From: Acidovorax sp. DW039
GTDB lineage: Bacteria > Pseudomonadota > Gammaproteobacteria > Burkholderiales > Burkholderiaceae_C
Length of the DNA: 64,000 nt
Assembly (NCBI RefSeq): GCF_037101375.1
Contig: NZ_AP029019.1
Span: 1,674,001-1,738,000, forward strand
Reading direction: 5' to 3'
The position numbers and the translations under genes are program-made. Positions 35,627 through 43,688 of the stretch are shown in pieces (position 1 is the stretch's first letter; every line of letters starts with the position of its first letter). Below the pieces are notes generated by a model. It searched no databases. It was not told the origin of the DNA and saw only the letters and a list, made by a program, of their open reading frames with translations.

Positions 35627-36085
35627 ATGACACTCGACAAAAAAGACTGGCTCATCCTTCAGGCCCTGCAGACCGATGCGCGCCAAAGCCTGGCAGCGCT
35701 GGGCAAGCGCATCGGCCTCTCTCAGCCCGCCATGAGTGAGCGCGTGCGAAAGCTGGAAGAGGCTGGAGTGATCGAGGGCTACAGCGCCCGCGTCAACTTG
35801 CGTGCGATTGGCGTCGGGCTGGTCGCCATCATCCGCGTGCAGACCGACCACCGCGGCATTGCGCCGTACGTTGCATTGTTTGAAAGCATGCCTGAGGTGC
35901 TCTCTGCCGACCGTGTCACTGGAGAGGACTGCTTCATTGTGCGTTGCGCTATTCCTGCGCCGTCTGATCTGGAGAGGGTGGTGGATGCGCTGGCCCAGTA
36001 CGGGGCTGTCACCACGTCGCTGGTCCTCTCCAGTCCTGTGCACAAGCATGTAACAGTGGAGACCCTGGCGATGCCTGAACGTTGA
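35627..36085 (+). CDS. Lrp/AsnC-family transcriptional regulator
   Basis: A 152-residue regulator: HTH DWLILQALQTDARQSLAALG plus IGLSQPAMSERVRKLEEAGV (about 5-50), then a RAM ligand domain (GVGLVAIIRVQTDHRGIAP, VLSADRVTGEDCFIVRCAIP, SLVLSSPVHKH). It is divergent from the GST gene by 175 bases. Amino acids are the usual effectors. The gene it controls is not evident; the adjacent GST or the downstream DUF917 gene are candidates. Confidence 0.92.
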   Translation: MTLDKKDWLILQALQTDARQSLAALGKRIGLSQPAMSERVRKLEEAGVIEGYSARVNLRAIGVGLVAIIRVQTDHRGIAPYVALFESMPEVLSADRVTGEDCFIVRCAIPAPSDLERVVDALAQYGAVTTSLVLSSPVHKHVTVETLAMPER

Positions 36086-36392
36086 TCGCAGCGTTGTATC
36101 CGTCTCCGCCTGCAACTTGCATCAAAGGGCCATCTTGGGTGGATAGGGGCTGCGCACGGGTCTGCACCTCTTTGGGGCTTTCGCCATTAAAAGACCTTGG
36201 GTTGGCACCATTTGGGTGCCAAACTGGGTTCGCATCAGTTCCTCCTGGAAAATCGCACCAATGGGGCTCCCAATTTCCTGATTTAGATCGCAATTCCGTT
36301 TAAAGCCGGGGTATCACCCTCTAACTTTTCGGTTGACATTGGCCCGCTCTGGCATATCGTCCCATGTTTACAAATGTATCAAGGGACAAGAG
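36086..36392. other. Intergenic region before DUF917 gene
   Basis: 307 bases without a gene. It contains the hairpin TTGGCACC-ATTTG-GGTGCCAA (36202-36222) and the promoter described below. The hairpin could be an Lrp-independent operator or the terminator of the Lrp gene, though no T-run follows. Confidence 0.5.
36333..36360 (+). promoter_or_regulatory. Sigma-70-type promoter for DUF917 gene
   Basis: A perfect -35 TTGACA (36333-36338) and a fair -10 TATCGT (36355-36360) with 16-base spacing. Transcription would start about 36367, giving a leader of roughly 26 bases with AAGGGA before ATG 36393. Confidence 0.6.
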
Positions 36393-37574
36393 ATGGGGGC
36401 TACGAGCTACGGCTTGACGGATTTGAAGGACATTGCCAGCGGCGCCGCAATTCTGGCGAGCGGTGGCGGGGGTAGTTTCAGTGATGCTTGCGCCATCCTG
36501 GCGGAGCTGGCGGCCCAGCCGGGGCCGGTCAATGTCCCAGTGCAGGACTACGATGGCAGCACCAATGCCTGTGTGCTCGCCATCATGGGCTCGCCCGACG
36601 CTGCCGAAGGGCTGACGCTTTCGACCATCACCCAGTCGGTGCAGAACACCGTGAATGTGATGCAGGCGACTCTGGGCGCATCCCTTGGGGCTTTTGTGCC
36701 GGTGGAGATCGGCCCGATCAATTCGCTGGTGCCTTTGCTGGGAGCCATGCTCTACCCCGGTGCTGTGTGGGTGGTAGACGGCGACGGCGCTGGCCGCGCT
36801 GTGCCCCAGCTGCCCCAAACCACTTTTACCGGCAACCCCGCTCTCGCTCCTTGCCCAGCGGCCCTGGCCAGTGATGCTGCCACGCAGGCAGATGTGCAAT
36901 CTGCGGTGCTCGGCGCTACGACGGCTGCGCAGGTGGAGTCTTTGGCAGGCGGCGTGGTGGGCGGGTTTGGTGGCTATTCGGGCATTGCCATGTGGCCATC
37001 TGTGCAGGGCAACGGGTTTGCCCTGTCTGGTAGCTACATCCCCGGCACCCTGGGCCAGGCCCGTGCCCTGGGTGAATTTTTGCGCAACGCTGCTGTGCCG
37101 CCGCCCACCCAGGCGGTGGCCGATGCCATCCAGATGATCACCCAGCGCGCAAGCTGGCCGGTGGTGACCAATTTCTACATCACCAGCGTGACGCAGAGCA
37201 CAACCGCTGCATCCCTGGACACGGGCATCGTGCGGCTGGACAACCACCCTGATCCCGCCCAGAGCACAGAGACGCACACCATCTATACGCTGAACGAGAG
37301 TCTCATCATGTACTCCTCGCTCTCGCAAAAGCCGGATGTGATTGCGCCGGATTCGATCTGCTACTACTCGGAGGGCACAGGGCAGGGCTTCTCGAACGCG
37401 AGCAGCGATCTGCAGCCCTACTACGATACGGTGAAGGGCTGCAGCACCGGTGTGCCGGTGAGTGTGCTGGCTGTGCAGGCCGCGCCCCAGCTGTATGGAA
37501 CGCCGGGTGTCGTGGCCTCGTTTGCAACGCTGTTGCGCAGCCTGGGCTACGCAGGGGCCATGCCGCAAATGTGA
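36393..37574 (+). CDS. DUF917-family protein
   Basis: A 393-residue protein with the DUF917 opening LKDIASGAAILASGGGGSF. Conserved later parts include VPVEIGPINSLVPLLGAM, GAVWVVDGDGAGRAVPQLPQ and the C-terminal PDVIAPDSICYYSEGTGQG. Some DUF917 members occur with hydantoinase-like proteins and one branch is named S-methyl thiohydantoin desulfurase, but this copy stands alone without hydantoinase subunits, so its reaction is unknown. ATG 36393 with AAGGGA upstream is preferred over a TTG at 36333 that lies in the promoter. The diguanylate cyclase gene follows 4 bases after its stop. Confidence 0.75.
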   Translation: MGATSYGLTDLKDIASGAAILASGGGGSFSDACAILAELAAQPGPVNVPVQDYDGSTNACVLAIMGSPDAAEGLTLSTITQSVQNTVNVMQATLGASLGAFVPVEIGPINSLVPLLGAMLYPGAVWVVDGDGAGRAVPQLPQTTFTGNPALAPCPAALASDAATQADVQSAVLGATTAAQVESLAGGVVGGFGGYSGIAMWPSVQGNGFALSGSYIPGTLGQARALGEFLRNAAVPPPTQAVADAIQMITQRASWPVVTNFYITSVTQSTTAASLDTGIVRLDNHPDPAQSTETHTIYTLNESLIMYSSLSQKPDVIAPDSICYYSEGTGQGFSNASSDLQPYYDTVKGCSTGVPVSVLAVQAAPQLYGTPGVVASFATLLRSLGYAGAMPQM

Positions 37575-37578
37575 CCGC

Positions 37579-38715
37579 ATGGAGTTTGCCAAGCCGCCTG
37601 GCGGCCCCCCTCACCCGGACGCTGCCTCTCACCCAGAGGCGGCCTTCTCTGCCGAACATGCTGCTCCTGCTGATCCAGGTGCATCTGCGTCGGCGCTACC
37701 CCACAACGATGAGGCTGAGCTCAACAAGGACCGGTTGGAGCTGGCCCTGGAGGCTGCCGGACTGGATTTGTGGGAGAACGATCTGGTAACAGGCGCAGTC
37801 ACCCGCAAGGCCACCAAGACGTTTACCGAACTGGGATTCACGCTTGATGAGATGGCATCAGCGGTGCCCGATATCTACGACCTATTCCATCCCGACGATG
37901 TGGAAGTGGTGCGCCAGGCGGTGCACGACCACCTCGGCGGGGTCACGCCACAGTACCGATGCGAATTCCGCTTGCGCTCCAAGCAGGGTGAGTGGGTGTG
38001 GTTTGCCAACTATGGCCGCATCATGGACACGCACACCAGCACGCCTGGACGGCGGTTGATTGGTGTGACCTTCAACATCCATGACCGCAAACAGCGTGAG
38101 CAGGAAATTGCTCAGATCAATCAGCAACTGCGCGAGCAGAACGCGCTGCTGCAGAAACTCAACGCCGAGTTGGAGAGATTGGCGTCGAAAGATGCCTTGA
38201 CTGGCCTTGCCAACCGACGCTCTTTGATGGAGCAGGGCCACAACGAATGCCGACGGGCAAGGCGCTTCGGTCATCCGCTGTCAGTCTTGGTGGTGGATAT
38301 CGATCTCTTCAAATCCGTCAATGACACCTGGGGTCACCTGATCGGGGACCGCATGATTTGCGCCGTGGCGCAGGTATGCCAGACGCGCAAGCGCGCAGGC
38401 GTGGATATCGTGGCGCGGTTTGGCGGCGAAGAGTTCGTGATCGTGTTGCCCGAAACCGACGGGCCCAGTGCGTTGCGCGCGGCCGAGTCGCTGCGTGCCG
38501 AGGTGGAGGCGATGAGCGTTCCCATCAACGATGAAGAGTTGCGCCTTGCCGTCACTGTGAGTATTGGCGTGGCCACCAGCATGCCAGACGACCCGCAGGA
38601 ATTCGAAACCTTGGTCAACCGTGCCGATCACGCGCTGTACAGAGCCAAGGGCACCGGGCGCAACACGGTGTACTGCGCTGATGATGGAAACCTGCCTCTG
38701 TTTGATGCAGGATGA
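37579..38715 (+). CDS. PAS-GGDEF diguanylate cyclase
   Basis: A 378-residue soluble protein: Pro/Ala-rich N-terminus (1-45), PAS domain (about 50-170; LELALEAAGLDLWENDLVTG, YDLFHPDDVEVVRQAV, WVWFANYGRIMD), a coiled-coil linker, and GGDEF with KDALTGLANRRSL, VDIDLFKSVNDTWGH and active GGEEF in RFGGEEFVIVLPE. ADHALYRAKGTGRN ends the domain. It should make c-di-GMP under control of its PAS domain. It starts 4 bases after the DUF917 stop without a clear ribosome-binding site, suggesting coupling to that gene. Confidence 0.9.
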   Translation: MEFAKPPGGPPHPDAASHPEAAFSAEHAAPADPGASASALPHNDEAELNKDRLELALEAAGLDLWENDLVTGAVTRKATKTFTELGFTLDEMASAVPDIYDLFHPDDVEVVRQAVHDHLGGVTPQYRCEFRLRSKQGEWVWFANYGRIMDTHTSTPGRRLIGVTFNIHDRKQREQEIAQINQQLREQNALLQKLNAELERLASKDALTGLANRRSLMEQGHNECRRARRFGHPLSVLVVDIDLFKSVNDTWGHLIGDRMICAVAQVCQTRKRAGVDIVARFGGEEFVIVLPETDGPSALRAAESLRAEVEAMSVPINDEELRLAVTVSIGVATSMPDDPQEFETLVNRADHALYRAKGTGRNTVYCADDGNLPLFDAG

Positions 38716-38800
38716 GTGGAGCTGGGTGCAGCCCGGTAAGGCTCCCTTGGGCTGTCGGGCTTCTCAGGTGCGATACGAGCCGGTGGCTCCGAGAGTCCAC

Positions 38801-40348
38801 TTAATCGGAGTTCTGGTTCGCCAATTCAGCCAGCTCGGCCAATCTGGCTTGTATGGCTGAGTGGTAGTGGGGCTCCGCTAAACCGGGCTGCAGCAACTCG
38901 CGCAACAGAGCGGCACTGTTGCAGTACCAAATGGGTTCAAAGCCGCCGAATCTGAGGTCCACCACCATTTTTCGGCACACCGCTTCACTCAGGTGCCGGT
39001 TGGTTTTGAGCGCTGCCAGCAGGTCCCAGCGGGCCGTGTGCGCAGGAGGTATGGCATCAAGGTCCTTCACCAGCATGAGCTGTATCAGCGGATTGCGGGT
39101 GTGTGCGGCCACCAGTTGCATTCGCGTAAAGGCCTGCTTTTCCTGCGTGGTGAATGAATCCTGATAGTCCTCTGATGGCCCGCTGCCATGTGCCACCAGC
39201 TGCGCAATATCGCGGTGGGCTGTGTCCAGCGCCTCGGTCGTCAGAAATTCCTCTACCGTGGCTTTGGGCGAGGTATGGAACAACGCAATCAGCGCGTTGT
39301 TGGAAGTCTCCAGATCTTCATCCCGAGCGAGGGCCTGGAGTACCTCTGGTCCTGCGAGCAGTTTTCGGGCGACCGCTCTGCGCACGGCCTTGCTGCTGTC
39401 GGTTGCCAGCAAACGCAAAAGCTCCGCATCTATGGTGCTGTCGGCCACCCGCTTGCGCTGGCTACTGTCCAGCCCCAGCACGTTTTCATGGCCTGCCTTG
39501 ATGGCCTGTTGGGGGTTGAAGGCCGGTTTGGGTGTGGATGGCTTGGCTCGCTGTGCCGTAAGGTGCTGGGCCACCGCGGCTTCGATCACGGCATCGTTTA
39601 CCTGCACGGATGGAAAGCGCTCAGCCAGGTTTCTTCGTGCCGCCCGGCTGACTTCGTCATGCTTGTCGTGCAACAGGCTCAGCAGCACGTCACTGCTGGC
39701 ATGGCGGGATGTCGCCAGGTGCAGTCGTTCTGCCTTGCGGGGGCTGTTCACAAAAAAGCGTGTGATCGTTGAGGAGGTGTTGGCGTGCATCCCGATGATC
39801 TTGCGCAGCATGGCATCGTCGCGGATCAGCATGTCCTCCAGCACATCGGCGGGGCACTGGCGGTGTTTGGCCAGAAGCCGCATGGAGTCAGGCACCAGCT
39901 CCTTGGCATAAGCATCCTTCCTGCTTTGCCAGATGAAACGCAACTGCTCTTGCGTCAGCAGCTTGTTCAGGACCAGCGACTGCTCCCAGGGGAAGAACCA
40001 CAAGCGGTCCAGGCCAGTGGTCACCTTTGGTGAGCGGAGCAGCGCAAAGATGAAGTCCAGCAGCACCGGGTCTTTGCTCTTTTTGACGGTGGTTTCCAGC
40101 TCCAGCAGCGCATGGGCCATGCGCAACGGACTGTCTGCGCTGGCGGCAGCCTTTTGTGCGGTCTCCGGTGTCAGCTTGCCTGCCAGGGCTGCCTGCAAAA
40201 GTGGGAGGTCTTTTTCTCCTAATCCATTGACAGAGCGCATGAAGCGGCGACGTTCCTCGCTCTCGCTGAAGTAGCGATCCATGCCCTTGAAAAGCGCTTC
40301 CAGTACGGCGAGTTCTTCGTGGCTGGGCGGGGCGTCAGTGGTGTTCAC
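38801..40348 (-). CDS. Helical-repeat (HEAT/LRV-like) protein of unknown function
   Basis: About 515 residues without signal peptide or membrane segments. The sequence is nearly all helical, with repeated units such as RLHLATSRHASSDVLLSLLH, DKHDEVSRAARRNLAERF, RLLATDSSKAVRRAVARKL and ALARDEDLETSNNALIALF, which resemble leucine-rich-variant/HEAT repeats (NPxxPxxVLxxLAxDPxxxVR pattern). An alpha-solenoid scaffold is the likely fold; no catalytic motif is seen. The start is uncertain: GTG 40348 gives NTTDAPPSHEEL; a TTG at 40417 is the longest option. It follows the lnt-like gene by 160 bases in the same direction. Confidence 0.65.
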   Translation of the reverse strand: MNTTDAPPSHEELAVLEALFKGMDRYFSESEERRRFMRSVNGLGEKDLPLLQAALAGKLTPETAQKAAASADSPLRMAHALLELETTVKKSKDPVLLDFIFALLRSPKVTTGLDRLWFFPWEQSLVLNKLLTQEQLRFIWQSRKDAYAKELVPDSMRLLAKHRQCPADVLEDMLIRDDAMLRKIIGMHANTSSTITRFFVNSPRKAERLHLATSRHASSDVLLSLLHDKHDEVSRAARRNLAERFPSVQVNDAVIEAAVAQHLTAQRAKPSTPKPAFNPQQAIKAGHENVLGLDSSQRKRVADSTIDAELLRLLATDSSKAVRRAVARKLLAGPEVLQALARDEDLETSNNALIALFHTSPKATVEEFLTTEALDTAHRDIAQLVAHGSGPSEDYQDSFTTQEKQAFTRMQLVAAHTRNPLIQLMLVKDLDAIPPAHTARWDLLAALKTNRHLSEAVCRKMVVDLRFGGFEPIWYCNSAALLRELLQPGLAEPHYHSAIQARLAELAELANQNSD

Positions 40349-40487
40349 GGCTAGGGTCCAAGGGTGGAGGATGACGCTGGGAACTATACGTGCCTGATTG
40401 CAGGGGGCGATGGACAAGTTGTCCAGTCTTCTTTGATACGGGGCAAATGGGGGTTGCCCGTTGAAGATGCTTTGAACGGCGTCGAAA

Positions 40488-40517
40488 GAGCGCAGAGCGC
40501 TCTATTTTTTATAGTGG
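40488..40517 (-). repeat. Dispersed repeat, copy K (degenerate, end of lnt-like gene)
   Basis: Minus strand reads CACTATAAAAAATAGAGCGC then TCTGCGCTCTT. It retains the CTATxAAAAATATAG half-hairpin and TGCGCT core in order, but is shorter. The stop codon of the lnt-like gene (TAA in CTATAA) lies in it. This is the least certain copy. Confidence 0.45.
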
Positions 40518-42161
40518 TGGAGGCTGCTGTCTGAGCCCCATGCACCACAGCATGATCAATGCAGCAGTCACAGCGCACGCCATGATGAATGCATGAGGCT
40601 GCCGAACTGCCAAGGTGTGCTCCTGCCGAGCCGCCACGACGAAAAGACCGTGAGAGGGTGCTGGACTGCGCGGCACCTGGGCAATGGTGCGACCGTATGC
40701 ATCAATATGCTGGTGGTCGCCATCTGTGTTGACGCGCACGATATCTCGGCCCGTCTCTACAGCGCGCAGGCGCGCAAACTGGGCAAACTGGTACGCATAG
40801 AGCCCTGCTTGCGCATCCTCATCGTTGGTTTGCCAGACTGCGAGTTGCGCGCCATTGCGCACCCGCTGCGCCAAGGTTGCGGGGAAAAGAATTTCAAAAC
40901 AGAGCAGCGGCGCAATGGTGATAGTTCGCTCGGTGTTGCTGCTGCCCCGTAGTTGCGGGAGCATGGGTGGTGCTTCTTCGCCAGCGGTGAACCAATGGGC
41001 ACGGCCGTGCTGTGCCAAGGGATGCAAGGCTGCAGCCAACCAGGGCATCGATTCGGTAGCGGGTAAAACTTCCTGAAATGGAACGAGATGCTCTTTCGGA
41101 ATGAACAATGCGGGATCGGTGACCTTTTGCTCTGGTTGCAGCCATACACTGCCTGTACGTGCCTCGTACGGCGCTTCAATGGCACGGGAAAATGCGGTGT
41201 GCGCCAGCTCTGATCCGTACATACGGAATTGCGTGCCCACCAACAACAAAGGTGTCTGCCATTGCGCCACGCTTTGCTGCAAAGTTCGGCGCATGCTTGG
41301 CATGTTGGGCATTCCTGGTACGTTGACACCTTCTGGCCAGACCAGTATGTCGGGCGACTGCGCGATGGCGGCCTCGCTGGCGCGGAGAGCCAAAGGAATG
41401 CGATCAGTGCCCGGTTCGGGAAGCCCTGAGCCGATCACGCCCACCCGCACGCTGTTGGATGGTTTCACCGCAGTCTGATCTGATTTCGCCACGCGCCAAG
41501 CACCATACGTCCAAGGCAGAGCAATCACTCCTGCTACCAGTAACCCGCTGGCAAGCGCTTTGCGGTAGGAGTTCCGTTGACGCCAAGCCCAGTACATCAG
41601 GGTGTTGATCAGCAGCAGCCAGCCCGTGAGGCCCCACATGCCTGTGGCGTGAATGAACTGAATCTCTGCAATCAACCGGGCCTGCGACGCACCCAGTGCC
41701 CACCAAGGCGCGTTGGTGGCCAGCAGGGTGGTTTGCGCCCACTCCAGCACCACCCCCATCGGGACCCACACTGACAGCGCCCAGCCCGTGGTGAAATGCC
41801 TGCGTAGCAGCACATAGCTGGCAGGTAGCAGCCACATACCGATGGCGTTGACCAGCAGCGCACCAACCCAGGGCCCCAGCAGCACCATGAGAGGAAGCAC
41901 TTGGGTGACTTGATAGGTGAGTGCGAATACAAAACAGCACCACCATGGGTGCTGACGACGCTCCAGCGCGATCAGCAGAGGTACCAGAGCGCACCAAGCC
42001 AGGGGCTCAAGAAAAAGGCCTTCCCATCGGGGGAAGGCCAAGGCGCAGATCAAACCTGCGGTCGCGGCTAGAGTCCAGCCAGACGAGAAAGCCCGCAGAC
42101 CGAGCTTTCGATCAGTACCCGTTGGGGTTGGTGCACTTATTGACGCAGATATCGCGTTCAT
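40509..42161 (-). CDS. Apolipoprotein N-acyltransferase-like membrane protein
   Basis: About 550 residues: six N-terminal helices (about 28-220), a nitrilase-fold periplasmic domain (about 235-520), one C-terminal helix. All three Lnt catalytic positions are kept: E277 in VWPEGVNVPG, K356 in IPKEHLVPFQE and C421 in LLCFEILFP. Lnt adds the third acyl chain to lipoproteins. Overall it looks divergent from housekeeping Lnt (for example TNDEDAQAGLYAYQFAQFAR instead of the usual NDxWF segment), so it may be a specialised paralogue. Start ATG 42161 (or 42176) overlaps the Cys-rich gene by about 50 bases out of frame. Stop codon lies in repeat copy K. Confidence 0.82.
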   Translation of the reverse strand: MNAISASISAPTPTGTDRKLGLRAFSSGWTLAATAGLICALAFPRWEGLFLEPLAWCALVPLLIALERRQHPWWCCFVFALTYQVTQVLPLMVLLGPWVGALLVNAIGMWLLPASYVLLRRHFTTGWALSVWVPMGVVLEWAQTTLLATNAPWWALGASQARLIAEIQFIHATGMWGLTGWLLLINTLMYWAWRQRNSYRKALASGLLVAGVIALPWTYGAWRVAKSDQTAVKPSNSVRVGVIGSGLPEPGTDRIPLALRASEAAIAQSPDILVWPEGVNVPGMPNMPSMRRTLQQSVAQWQTPLLLVGTQFRMYGSELAHTAFSRAIEAPYEARTGSVWLQPEQKVTDPALFIPKEHLVPFQEVLPATESMPWLAAALHPLAQHGRAHWFTAGEEAPPMLPQLRGSSNTERTITIAPLLCFEILFPATLAQRVRNGAQLAVWQTNDEDAQAGLYAYQFAQFARLRAVETGRDIVRVNTDGDHQHIDAYGRTIAQVPRSPAPSHGLFVVAARQEHTLAVRQPHAFIMACAVTAALIMLWCMGLRQQPPPL

Positions 42162-42471
42162 TGCCGGTGAGACCAAACATGCTGCAGTAGGTGTTGCAAC
42201 ACAGCGGATTTTTGACTCCGCACACTGAACGCATGCAGTTCATGCTGATACTCAATGCCGTGTTGTAGTTGGGGTATACCGACTTGCCCGCTGCCAACCA
42301 TGTCTCCAGGCTGCGGATGGCTCCGGTGTCCCGATGGGGTTCAAAGCACGAAGCCAGCTGGGTCTTGAAGGCAGGCTCTGAGGGACTGGAAGCCATGACT
42401 GATCCCCCCCAGAAGGTGGCGCTGAATGCAATGAGTAGGCAGATGAATCGCTGAAGCATGGAGAGTCTCAC
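42112..42471 (-). CDS. Small secreted cysteine-rich protein
   Basis: A 119-residue protein with a clear signal peptide (cleavage about after residue 27, GSVMA-SS). The mature part (about 92 residues) has eight cysteines, seven of them in the last 45 residues: MNCMRSVC, PLCCNTYCSMFG, RDICVNKC. An even number and close spacing suggest disulfides or metal binding. I know no family for it. It sits 14 bases after the lipoprotein gene and its 3' end overlaps the lnt-like gene, so the three form a tight unit. Start at ATG 42471; ATG 42459 is also possible. Confidence 0.7.
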   Translation of the reverse strand: MRLSMLQRFICLLIAFSATFWGGSVMASSPSEPAFKTQLASCFEPHRDTGAIRSLETWLAAGKSVYPNYNTALSISMNCMRSVCGVKNPLCCNTYCSMFGLTGNERDICVNKCTNPNGY

Positions 42472-42485
42472 TCAGTTGGGATGGT

Positions 42486-43400
42486 TTATTGCGCGGCCAC
42501 TGAAGTGGTGTAGGTATTCGCACCTGTGTAGCTCAAACGCAGGGTGGACTTGTCGGGGGCGCTGATGAGCACCTGACCCGCCGCGACATCGCTGAATTCG
42601 TCAGTGCTGGTGAATAACAGGGGGCTTTCGGTGACGTACTGGAAACGTGTCAACGGCAGCTGGCGGCTACCCATGGTCCCTTCAGCTCGGACGGTTCCCG
42701 CGAGTTGCATGCCGTTTTTCAGGTCGATGGTGGCTTTAAATCCCTCTCCCGCCAACACGTAGTCTCGGTTATTACCTTGGTAGTGGACTTGGTAGTTCAT
42801 ATCTTTGAAGTGATAGCCCTGTGCGTTGCTACCGAACCAGAAAGCGCTGGTGATGGTCTCGCGGTTCGTCTCCAAGCCGTCCACGGTCAGGTAACGGGTG
42901 ACCGTTTCTTCTTCGGTGCGATATGCAATATCCATCGTCGCATCGGTCAGAAAGGTGTAGCGCACAGTTCCCCCGAGGCTGGTGAGCAGACGTATACCTG
43001 GCATGAGCTCTTCGCCATCATCAAAACGGCAGTCGCTGAACTCAATGATGTCCTGACCGTCCAGCTCGCGATAGCGGTAACTGCCTCCAGCGTCGCAGGC
43101 AGTTTCAGTCACAGTGTCCTTGGTTGCGGTACCGCCGGACTTGAGTTGCTGATGCTTCTGTACCAGCGCATAGGCTGCGGCGTAGACCCGCTTGCTTTTT
43201 GCCATGGGCAGCTCATCCACATTGATGGCAATACCAAGAGCCATGTAAGGCGTTTGCACGGCGGTCTGCTCGGCCAGAGAGTAATCCTTGGCAGAAATTT
43301 GTGGGGCGGATGTCCCGCCACCACCACAGCCCCCTATCGTGATAGCAAGTGCCGCAGGGGTCAGCAGGTACGCAAAGCGGAAGAGGCTAGGCTTTTTCAT
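42486..43400 (-). CDS. Putative lipoprotein of unknown function
   Basis: A 304-residue exported protein with a lipobox-like IGGC-GGGG at residues about 22-25 after a hydrophobic stretch (FAYLLTPAALAITIGG). The mature part begins after a Gly/Ser linker and appears mostly beta-strand, with one cysteine pair (TETACDAGG, FSDCRF). No family is recognised. ATG 43400 is chosen because it begins the signal peptide; the open frame extends further upstream in a non-coding-looking GC-poor stretch. It is first in the lipoprotein/Cys-rich/lnt-like unit and is divergent from urtA. Confidence 0.72.
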   Translation of the reverse strand: MKKPSLFRFAYLLTPAALAITIGGCGGGGTSAPQISAKDYSLAEQTAVQTPYMALGIAINVDELPMAKSKRVYAAAYALVQKHQQLKSGGTATKDTVTETACDAGGSYRYRELDGQDIIEFSDCRFDDGEELMPGIRLLTSLGGTVRYTFLTDATMDIAYRTEEETVTRYLTVDGLETNRETITSAFWFGSNAQGYHFKDMNYQVHYQGNNRDYVLAGEGFKATIDLKNGMQLAGTVRAEGTMGSRQLPLTRFQYVTESPLLFTSTDEFSDVAAGQVLISAPDKSTLRLSYTGANTYTTSVAAQ

Positions 43401-43556
43401 CGTTGTGTGGTGAGTTTTGTATGCGCTTCCCGACGGATCCCCTCCCTCGGTAGCGGCGCGGAATTTACGACAAGCATTCGGGCTCGTCCAGAAAAATATG
43501 GCATTGCATATTTCGAGCATTGGCGGCCGCTTTTCAGTGCCGAGTGAATGCCCGGC

Positions 43557-43574
43557 ATACGCCACCCGGCGTAT
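43557..43574. promoter_or_regulatory. Inverted repeat upstream of urtA
   Basis: ATACGCC-ACCC-GGCGTAT, a perfect 7-bp inverted repeat with 4-base spacer, 115 bases before the urtA start in the divergent spacer. It could be an operator. I do not find a complete NtrC/sigma-54 promoter (TGGC-N7-TTGC form) here. Confidence 0.4.
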
Positions 43575-43623
43575 TTCCCGAAACGGGGGGGCTCTCCAGA
43601 ATCAACCCCATCGCACCACACAA

Positions 43624-43645
43624 CCCTCGGGATGCCTTCCGAGGG
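43624..43645 (+). promoter_or_regulatory. Leader hairpin of urtA
   Basis: CCCTCGG (43624-43630) and CCGAGGG (43639-43645) form a 7-bp stem with an 8-base loop, 44 bases before the urtA start. A role in mRNA stability or control is possible; no known riboswitch motif is recognised. Confidence 0.4.
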
Positions 43646-43688
43646 CAGGGCGAAGCGGTTTGACCCCTTACCTACCGGAGAAGCTCAC

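Noticed and set aside
43566..43688. Possible guanidine or other riboswitch in the urtA leader
   Set aside because: Only simple hairpins are seen; none of the conserved ykkC or mini-ykkC motifs is present.
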